From positions 74,619,183 through 74,683,182 of the forward strand of contig NC_090321.1 of assembly GCF_040869045.1 (NCBI RefSeq): a stretch of 64,000 nucleotides of DNA, in the 5' to 3' direction. The notes beneath the pieces were generated by a model. The model saw only the letters and a list, made by a program, of their open reading frames with translations, made no database searches and had not been told where the DNA came from. The translations under genes and the position numbers were made by a program. Below are positions 56,941 to 64,000 of this stretch, piece by piece (the first letter of the stretch is position 1; every line of letters begins with the position of its first letter). The stretch is from Eurosta solidaginis (Eukaryota > Arthropoda > Insecta > Diptera > Tephritidae).

Positions 56941-57857
56941 AAGCACATCGCTAACCTGTGTTGGCAAAAGATATGATTATACTGTCTTCGATAGATAGTC
57001 GGACGAGCCGCTACTCGGCGAAGTAGAGATGACCGTTGTGTCGGTGGCAGCTGTTACAACAGCAGTTCCTAACTTTACACCATCCGTACAGTGTGATGAA
57101 TGCTTCACTGCCTTTTCCAATTGCTTGGCGCCAGCAATTTTTGCTGTTTGTAAAGCTTTAGCTGTAATGCAAATATATAGATGGATTAAAGTGGTTTTCG
57201 TATGTTATTCAACAACTCACCCTATACCATCATCACAGCCTCCTCATCGATTTTGAATATGTGTACTGTTTCAGTATTCAGACCCAGTTCGTTTGGTGCA
57301 ATATTTTCGATTTGATGAATATGTATACTATCCGTTAGGCAGACAATTAGGTGCAATCGATTCATTCATATACTGTGGGTATTTGAGCCGTAGACGCAAT
57401 GGCAGATTTTTTGATTCTTTTTGAAGTGTAACCTTTGTAAACAGTTGGGTTTCTCTGCTGTCACCATCACCACTAGGAGAGCTATTGAAGAAACGCTCGA
57501 CCAAGATAATATGTGAGATTTACAAGCATAGATTTCTTCCACCTTTTCACAGTTATTGATGGAGAAAATACGAAAGCCATATTTACCATCCAATACCGAA
57601 ATAGAACTGTAGAGGAAGAAACATTTTATAAAATTTAATAAAATCAAAAAATGATAGTTGTGCTAAACGGGGGTAACGTATTGTATGTTAAAGTATAGCG
57701 AAGTCTCAGCGGCTTTGTCCTGGTGAAAATTGAGTTTGAATAGGTTTTATTCTTCATTCTTAGAAACATGTACGAAGGTACCTGGTAAGATATTAAAAAT
57801 CCTCAACGCTTTTTTTGCTATAACTTAAAAAAACTCATATTCAAACTTCTGCTTAAC
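56941..57857. other. Unassigned sequence, possible gene remnants
   Basis: Frames 57029-57256 (plus) and 57366-57647 (minus) are the longest but have no recognised motif and no clear splice structure. No repeat ends are visible. Confidence 0.4.
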
Positions 57858-58165
57858 TTCTACATATCAATAGCTACCTTTACCACCAGGAGTCACTATT
57901 GCTTCTACGCCTATGCTATTGTTTCCTACATCGATGAGCTTTGTAATAAAATAAACAGCTATCTCCCCAATCTCTCCAGTTTTGTCGCCTCGCGAAACCT
58001 GATATTGTCACCAACCAAATCATCGGTGACCTTATTTAAAACATAGCCGCGCCAAATGTCGACCATATGGCATTACCCTACCGACTGTCTTACACCCTAA
58101 AATTTTGGGTGTGACTTTCGATCAGGATCTACATCATGGAGAGCATGCACTAGCAATTGTAACGA
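57858..58165 (+). pseudogene. LOA-like RT fragment, plus strand
   Basis: From TACATATCAATAGCTACC onward it follows the RT region of the LOA-like element (31320 down to about 30990): the YADD neighbourhood, SSFVASRNL, and HPKILGV-like TPKILGVTFDQDLHHGEHA. It is degenerate, with frameshifts, and lacks both ends. Confidence 0.7.
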
Positions 58166-58444
58166 AAATCGTCGTTGGTGTGAGGTCTTAGCCGATCTCG
58201 ATAGCGTCCGACTATGAGGAGGAACTGTTTAGGACTAGCATCTACGCCGTTTCGCCTTATGGGAGGGCGTCGGGATGTCGGTGACTAAGAACTGCCAACC
58301 CCCTAATCCAGGGTGTTATGCGGACCGTGCCTATTGGACGATTTGTAGCCAAGGGATAAATTCGGCTGTATTCGAACGGACCCTTCTCGATACCGGACCA
58401 CCTCGGGAAGTATTGATGGCCTTACCACAGTAAGGGGCGCTGCT

Positions 58445-59352
58445 GTGGCTGACGGTTCTTTCCCCGTATATAATACTGGACGGCTAAGCCCGCCTTGTCG
58501 GGCTTGTGGTCGTACGACCAAGATGAACGACTCATCACTTAATTTTCATAAGGACGATGATAAGAAGAGGACTGAGCCGCAAGCCAAGGACTCGGGGAGC
58601 GAGAGTAGTGCTGATTCAATGAACTCCGTGTTGGAGAAGCACACAAATGAAAAAGGAGTAGAAGAGTGGAGAAGGGTACGGAGCAAAGAGCTCTCTCGAA
58701 GTACCGTGCAGTACTAAGAATTGTACAACGCTTGGGAGCAGTGGTGGACCCAACAGAAGAGTAGATCGAGCGCTTGGCATGGGCTCATGAGGCGGTAGAA
58801 GTAGGTCGAAGGCAGTTCAAAAGGTTTGCTGCGAGAAACCCTCGGTTCTGCAACCGGTATGAGGAGGAAGAAGCGTCGAATGGCAGAATGAAAAGGCAAC
58901 GTTCGGCGGAAGGCGACAAGCCTGCTTTCAAGAGGCATAAAGGGCCCAGTCCCAGAGCCGCGACGCAGGGCAGTCCCATAGACAAGACAAGTAGGCCCAA
59001 AGCTGTAAGACAGATGGGCCCCAATAGCGAGGTAGCAACTACCTCGAAGGCTGCGAGTCAGAGGGAAGTTCCAACTATGGAAGTAGGAGATAAGCCAAAG
59101 GAAGATAACGCTAAGACTCCGACTTTCTCGGAGGTGCTAAAGGGAGCTAAGACTCCGGCTTTCTCGGAGGTGCCAAAGGGAAATAACACTAAGACGCCGG
59201 TTTTTCCCGAGAAGATGAGTGATGTGGCAAAGCAGTCACTGACTGTGGCGCTGGTTGATCGTAGCAGTCCTTTCGAACAGATGACTAGTGAAAGGTGGAG
59301 ATCTGTAGAAAAGGAGCTTATTAGCGTAATGCTTAAGATGATGCGGGAATAA
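58445..59352 (+). pseudogene. R1-like ORF1, N-terminal part, two frames
   Basis: A charged, low-complexity protein split by a stop and frame change near 58717-58774. In the second part three short repeats, KTPTFSEV, KTPAFSEV and KTPVFPE, stand 12-15 residues apart. It ends with a stop at 59352 shortly before the DUF4780-like frame. Confidence 0.55.
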
Positions 59353-59399
59353 CCAAGTAAGCTTCTTCCAACCTTTGATTCGGGGGATGGTATAATGGT

Positions 59400-59780
59400 A
59401 TGAAGATGATAGCATGCGACAACATCGCGAGCTTTCGATGGCTGGAGGAAGTGGTTCCAAACCTCCAAAGGCAGGGCACGAACGCGCGTTTTGAGATGGT
59501 GGATAAAGCGCAAATCCCCAAGGTACCAAAAGTTAAGGTATGGATACCATGCGTGATGAAGTCGGAGGATACACTGCGACTTTTGCAGAATCAGAATCCG
59601 AACATACCGACACAGGATTGGAAGGTACTTACTGTATCTCGGCCTACAGAGGAAGGTCAGTTATACATCTTCCAAATAAACAAGCAGGCGGAGGATGTAT
59701 TGTACGCGCAGCTTGGAAAAATGTCCTTAGGTACAGGCAAAATGTATATGCGACTCAGGAAAAGAAGTCGCGGGTATTAA
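59400..59780 (+). pseudogene. R1-like ORF1, DUF4780-type domain
   Basis: 126 residues: FRWLEEVVPNL, KVPKVKVWIPCVM, LLQNQNPNIPTQDWKVL, GQLYIFQINKQAEDVL. The spacing of Trp and the P..KVWIP and QN....W.V segments fits the DUF4780 domain found in insect non-LTR ORF1 proteins and thought to bind nucleic acid. Confidence 0.6.
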
Positions 59781-60104
59781 AGTCCTAACACGCTGGACGT
59801 GGGCGAAGTCGAAAAGGACCTCAAAAGCCTAAGGGAAAAAAGACAGGCGGAGGTAGCCCACGTCACCCCGAATGTGTTAGAAGGGGACCAACAGCCAGAT
59901 GGTGCTGTGAGTCGCACAGAGGAACACCCGGCACAACAGGTACAAGAGGCTGAAGGGGGCTTCGAACACTCTAAACCAAAAGGGCTAGGGGAGGACGACG
60001 ACGTCACGATGAAGGTGCTGGAGGGGGACAAGCAGCCCATTGGTACTGCGAGTCCTACAGATAAACCTACAACACAGTAAAGTGGCGTCGAGCGAACTCC
60101 TCCT

Positions 60105-60298
60105 CCTAACGCGCTGATCCAGGAGCCGTGGCTTCCATCGGGAGGAAAGGTTTCTGGACTTAGCGCGCGCGGATTTGGCGTTTACTATGCGCAAACGGAA
60201 GGACGGGTGCGAGCTGTAGTAATGGTAAGGAAACAGCTGCATTCATATATGCTGCCTAATTACACTACTGAGGACCTCGTAGTGGTGGTGCAATCGCC
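60105..60298 (+). pseudogene. R1-like endonuclease remnant
   Basis: LIQEPWLPSGGKVSGLSARG and the following 35 residues match the first segment of an apurinic-type endonuclease of a Jockey/R1 element (usual QEPW..GGK.). It passes directly into RT sequence near 60298, so about two thirds of the domain is deleted. Confidence 0.65.
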
Positions 60299-61135
60299 GG
60301 GCTCAGATGGTACATGTCCGGCCATGCTACAAGTTTCAAGTAGGGCGGTCGTGGGATGGCTTAAAATAATATTCGATGGGTGCATAAACTGAATCATGTA
60401 CCGCACTCTTGGATAACTGCTCGTGTAGCTTTCCTACCAAAGGCGGGGAAGATCGGTCACGTGTATCCCAAAGATTATAGACCCAGTAGCTTAACATCAT
60501 TTCTGCTCAAAACCTTTGAGAGGCTTATAGATGTGTACATAAAGTCCAACGTGGATGAAAAGCTGCTCTCCACAACACAACAGGCGTACACCAAAGGCAA
60601 GTCAGTAGACACCGCATTGCATAGGGTGGTAATAAGCATAGCAAAAGCCCTGGAATATAAGGAATATGCTGTAGAAGTCTTCTTAAGCATTGCCGGGGCT
60701 TTCTAAATGGGCGATTATTGATGGTCTTAATTAAAGTACATCCAGCCTTACCCAGATGGATCGACTGCATGTTAAACTGCAGTAAGATTACATCGCAATG
60801 GGGATTGTACGCGGCCACGAAATTAGTGGACAGGGGCACTCCGCAGGGAGGGGTGCTATCACCTCTGCTGTGGACGCTGGTCATTAACCAACTGCTTAGG
60901 GGATTCTACGAGGGACCAGAAAAACTTACGGTTTACGCAGATGACGTTGCATATGGTCTTGTTTACAAAGAGGTACAAGGTCCCTAATTGGACCAGGCCT
61001 AAGTTAGGAGGGGCGACCCTACGGGAGAAACCTTGCACAAAATATCTAGGAATGATCCTAGACAGTAAGCTGTCATGAAAGCTCAACGTGGAGGAGAGGG
61101 TGAGGAAGGCTTCAACGGCACTTTATGCATGTAAA
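60298..61135 (+). pseudogene. R1-like reverse transcriptase, decayed
   Basis: SPGSDGTCPAMLQ, then VAFLPKAGK, YPKDYRPSSLTSFLLKTFERL and QQAYTKGKSVDTALHRVV (60380-60706), then after a stop GTPQGGVLSPLLWTLVINQLLR and VYADDVA (60718-60987). From about 60985 another frame gives PKLGGATL, KYLGMILDSKLS and VRKASTALYACKRM. At least two frame changes and a large loss after YADDVA. Confidence 0.78.
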
Positions 61136-61254
61136 AGAATGCAAAAGAACCGGCATATACGATCAGAAGGAACTCGATGACGATGTTTTAAAACTAACAA
61201 CCAAAAGCAATAATTATCATTTCACTGACACAAATTTTATAATTTTTTTTTCGG

Positions 61255-61445
61255 GATTTGGACACAATGTTGTTGTTGTTTTTGTAGCGATAAGTTTGCT
61301 CCCCGAAGGCTTCGGGGAGTGTTATCGATGTGATGGTCCTTTAGCCGGATACAGATCCGGTACGCTCCGGTAACACAGCACCATTAAAGTGCCAGCCCGA
61401 CCATCTCGGGAACGACTTATGTGGCCACATTAAACCTTCAGGCAC
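61255..61445 (-). repeat. Non-LTR 3' end or SINE-like repeat with strong hairpins
   Basis: On the minus strand it ends in a CAA-type tail (plus strand TGTTGTTGTTGTT at 61268). It contains the hairpin CTCCCCGAAGGCTTCGGGGAG (61299-61319 region) and GATCCGGTACGCTCCGGTAAC. The simple tail resembles that of the LOA-like element. No frame. Confidence 0.5.
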
Positions 61446-61493
61446 AACCTTGGACACAATCTTTTCATTATATTACTTAACAATTTAAAGGCT

Positions 61494-61719
61494 TCATTCT
61501 GTATTGCGAACGATAGCTCAGACGAACGATTCGCCTCCAAACGATTTCGTCTAGCAATGGTATTCTCTATCATTTTCGTTCGGTCTTTACCTTTCTGACT
61601 AACAGGAAGGCAAAAGTAATTGTCAAGTGATAAGTTGCCATTGTTTAACATAGTGCAAATACTCTAGCGATTCGTCTCTGATCCGCATCGAAAGTTCGTT
61701 TCGTAATAGAGAATGAGAC
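61494..61719. mobile_element. Short MITE-like inverted repeat in a CDC5L-like intron
   Basis: TCATTCTGTATTGCGAACGA at the left is matched by the complement of the right end (TCATTCTCTATTACGAAACGA). The target duplication is not resolved. The 73-residue minus frame over it is not a gene. Confidence 0.4.
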
Positions 61720-61760
61720 CCTAAGATTAGACATTTTTTTCAATTTGTATTTTGACTTAC

Positions 61761-61938
61761 CAGCAACAACAGAATCACCACTGACCACTGGTTTTTGCCA
61801 TATTTCATTACAGCTGCTTTGAGGATTTTATCCTGAAAGTTATCAATTTAGTTAATAAACGGCCACGAGTAACCAGTCGCGTCAAATGCTTACCTCAGTG
61901 TTTCTCCACACACCACCTTTTATCATAATTCGCGGCAT
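61761..61938 (-). pseudogene. Cdc5: CDC5L-like 5' exons, probably a broken copy
   Basis: Exon 1 (61938-61894) starts at ATG and encodes MPRIMIKGGVWRNTE, then GTAAGC. Exon 2 (61832-61761), after a TTTCAG acceptor, encodes DKILKAAVMKYGKNQWS followed by VVILLLL, then GTAAGT. This is the N-terminal Myb repeat of the spliceosomal Prp19-complex protein CDC5L, where animals have DEILK and, after QWS, RIASLLH. Exon 2 has exactly the length expected, yet its last seven residues are mostly changed and one Glu is Lys. No later exon is visible; TE remnants follow. Either a decayed duplicate or a diverged paralogue. Confidence 0.7.
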
Positions 61939-62095
61939 GGTGCTATATAATTGTGAATTCTATCGATGAGCACAAAAATCAAATCAAAAGTTTTTGTCGA
62001 AATAAACAGCAAAAATCCTTGTATATTAAAGACTTTGGGAAAATTTTAGAATAGCACGCCCCGAGGAGTTCGGGGTAAAACTTGGTATCAAATGA

Positions 62096-62373
62096 AAGAG
62101 GGAGTTCTCCCGATCACAAATATATATATTTATTTTAAAGTGCGCAAACTAATAATTTAAAAGTTATTTGTTGTTAAAGTTGGCAAATTTAGCAAATTTC
62201 TATAGCACTTTAAATTACAATTTACACATCTTTCAAAACCTTAATCCACATACATATCTACATATATAAATTGGCAACGATAAACTTAAACTGCATTTTT
62301 GTATATTTCACATTTAATTTTTGCATTGTTTAAATGTTTTTTATTAAATCAATCGCGCTTTTGTAGCAACATG

Positions 62374-62429
<56 letters not shown>

Positions 62430-62585
62430 ATTGATGACATTACAAAGCTGTGCTGGTACATATATATACGTATACACATATAAAATTTGTATAGAAATTT
62501 GCAGACTTTAACACCAAATAACTTTTAAATTATAAGTTTGCGCACTTTAAAATATATATATTTGTGATCTGGAGAACTCCCTCTT
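62096..62585. repeat. Fold-back element around a TA microsatellite
   Basis: Left arm 62096 to about 62185 (AAGAGGGAGTTCTCC, then GATCACAAATATATA and AAAGTGCGCAAACT) is the reverse complement of about 62498-62585 with few mismatches. Target duplication not seen. Confidence 0.7.
62377..62428. repeat. TA dinucleotide microsatellite
   Basis: About 25 AT units, near the middle of the fold-back. The frame with alternating Ile-Tyr at 62299-62511 comes from it. Confidence 0.95.
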
Positions 62586-63180
62586 AATTTTAAATCTTTC
62601 CGGAGATATTCCACTTAAAACTCTCAAAATTGAAAAAATTTTCCACCACCAAATGTTTTGCTGTCTCTGCTGAATTAGAAATGGCGGATTTTTTTGCACG
62701 CAAAAATGACGTATTTTGCTATCCCTATAAAAATAACAGGTGCGAGAGAGCATGATACATTGTGGGAAAGCAAAATTTGTCAGCATGCTATTTCATTTGC
62801 ACAATTTTTCATTCCAAATCGTCACCCCTGTCAAAAATTCGTGTGGCTATGTGCGTTTTTGGTCACACGATTTTTGCAGGGAATTAACGGAACATAAGCG
62901 TCGTTTGTATAACAAATACAAAGCAGTAGAAATGTTCAGCCAGCAACGAAATGTGACATACGATTGTGTATGTGTGCTGAAGCATCTCTCATAAACAGTG
63001 TACAAACCTCGGTGTTTATGTTTACTCTCCTTCGAAAAAAATTTGCAACTTAGCAGCACGACACAAATCGAAAAATTCGTATATTTATTCAAAATATAAA
63101 TACCATAATGTAAAAACATATCCTAAGGTTATTCTGATCCACATTTTGGGCAATATCTCGAGGCCCTAGTCACCCATATT
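62586..63180. other. Unassigned sequence
   Basis: Small overlapping frames on both strands show no known motif. ATCTCGAGGCCCTAGTCACCC near 63156 resembles the Helitron body repeat at about 20530 (minus orientation). Confidence 0.4.
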
Positions 63181-63186
63181 AGAGAT

Positions 63187-63268
63187 ATACGCCGCCGCCG
63201 ATTAGGGTCGTTTTTCGCACGTCGCCGCCGAATGTCAAAAATATCGGCGCGGCGGCGGCGGCGTCCGG
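63187..63268. repeat. GC-rich GCC/GGC inverted repeat
   Basis: TACGCCGCCGCCGATT at the left and GGCGCGGCGGCGGCGGCGTC at the right are near-complementary, with another CGTCGCCGCCGAA between, in otherwise AT-rich DNA. This may be the end of a transposable element. Confidence 0.55.
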
Positions 63269-63703
63269 CGCGTTACTATATTTTCTACTTGTTTAAGACT
63301 GTTTAGGCCATTTATTGTTCATGTCGAAAATTTGTCGGATATGGTCGAAAGTGACATCAACGGATGCGCATCAATGCCAGTTATAAGAAACTAATTGCGA
63401 AATTTAACTTTTCCTAACTGTTCAAAAGTTATTTAAAAAAACAGGCGCTTTCGATGTCAGCTTAACACGGACTTTGATCACCCAAGTTATTAAAACAAAA
63501 CACTAAAAGAAAAGTTATATAATAAATTTATATGCTCATTTTGCATATTTTTTTTTTCAAAAAATTAATAATGAACAATGAATTCAAATAAAATGACCCA
63601 AGGCGAACATGTTTTCAAATTGTCCTCAAGTTGTTAAAAAAGGCAAATTAACCAAAAAAGGTGCAGATTAAAAAAAAATTTATATTGCGATTGGCTGAAA
63701 GAA
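63269..63703. other. Unassigned AT-rich sequence
   Basis: Nothing recognisable up to the RTE fragment. Confidence 0.4.
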
Positions 63704-63714
63704 TAAGCGAAATC

Positions 63715-63927
63715 TTACTTACTTACTTAATTGGCGCTTAACCGTCTAAACGGTTATGGCCGTCCAACAAGGCGCGCCAGTCGCTCCTTCGCTCCGCCCC
63801 AATTGGTCACACCAAGGGAGTTTAAATCGTTTTCCACCTGGTCCTTCCAACGGAGTGGGGGCCGCCCTCTACCTCTGCTTCCATAGGCGGGTTCCGATAG
63901 AAACACTTTCTTGGTCAGAGCATCATC
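63715..63927 (-). pseudogene. RTE-like 3' fragment with 11-bp target duplication
   Basis: Matches the 3' part of the fragment at 27294-27730 (TTGGCGCTTAACCGTC, GTTTTCCACCTGGTCC). TAAGCGAAATC occurs at 63704-63714 and 63928-63938. On the minus strand it ends in AAGT repeats (plus TTACTTACTTACTT). Only 213 bp were copied. Confidence 0.82.
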
Positions 63928-64000
63928 TAAGCGAAATCAGTGACGTAAAATCCTTTAGTAGGTTCTAGGGGCATACACACTCCTTTGAAATGATTCGTAC

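Larger units (their letters stand above)
58190..61135 (+). mobile_element. R1-like non-LTR element, internally deleted
   Basis: Order: possible 5' region (58190-58444), ORF1 pieces (58445-59352), a DUF4780-type domain (59400-59780), a spacer frame (59799-60080), the start of an endonuclease (60105-60298), RT (60298-61135). Most of the endonuclease is missing, and the 3' end is lost. The clade is inferred from the DUF4780-type ORF1 with an RT reading GTPQGGVLSPLLW and YADDVA. Confidence 0.72.

Noticed and set aside
57366..57647. Further CDC5L exon on the minus strand
   Set aside because: The translated sequence does not resemble any CDC5L segment I can recognise and lacks good splice sites.
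62299..62511. 70-residue protein with Ile-Tyr repeats
   Set aside because: It is the TA microsatellite read as codons.

Overview
This looks like intergenic, heavily repeated DNA from an insect, most likely a higher fly and probably tephritid-like. That is inference from the mixture of element families (SAP-gag Ty3/gypsy elements, a LOA-like and an R1-like non-LTR element, RTE 3' fragments, Helitrons, many TIR elements) and from one short piece of a eukaryotic splicing-factor gene (CDC5L). There are no bacterial features, operons, rRNA genes or CRISPR arrays. Almost every open frame belongs to, or is the shadow of, a decayed transposable element.

Layout. (1) 1-4199 is a large inverted repeat (arms of about 2 kb, 206-bp spacer) made of gypsy gag-protease plus the 5' part of a LOA-like element. 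(2) 1997-22647 and 32237-56294 are two copies of one segment of about 20.6 kb in the same orientation. In the part compared base by base (the 3.7-kb gypsy B element) I count only about ten substitutions. The segment holds, in order: LOA 5' part, gypsy A gag and LTR, a MITE, a fold-back, a Harbinger-like element inserted in the end of a palindromic MITE, a TACACT-ended element, the internally deleted gypsy B with both LTRs and an ATAT target duplication, a second TACACT element, RTE and SINE fragments, a Helitron with a broken helicase, Helitron remnants and another MITE. (3) 22644-26400, between the copies, is a gag-only retroelement whose gag region occurs twice, with a spliced-looking host-type fragment between. 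(4) 26674-35997 is the complete gypsy A element on the minus strand, flanked by GTAT duplications, with a 3.7-kb LOA-like element inside (15-bp duplication) and a MITE inside its 3' LTR that itself carries an RTE fragment. (5) Copy 2 alone carries two young insertions: a 2966-bp array of a 437-bp unit (52157-55122, 15-bp target duplication) in which every unit carries a sequence fitting a type I hammerhead ribozyme, and a 408-bp SINE-like hairpin (55610-56017, 14-bp duplication). (6) 56941-64000 contains LOA and R1-like remnants, two CDC5L-like exons on the minus strand, a fold-back around a TA microsatellite, and a 213-bp RTE fragment with an 11-bp duplication.

The strongest candidate for a little-described system is the ribozyme-bearing tandem array: its structure matches retrozyme- or Penelope-type small circular-RNA retroposons, and it arrived after (or segregates between) two otherwise nearly identical copies. 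Gypsy A and gypsy B have complementary internal deletions and share a primer-binding site, so either could only move with proteins supplied from elsewhere. The 20.6-kb duplication and the palindrome could be real rearrangements or an assembly that placed two haplotypes in one contig; the sequence alone cannot decide. Many open frames start at GTG, TTG or CTG rather than ATG, so frame starts should not be taken as translation starts.
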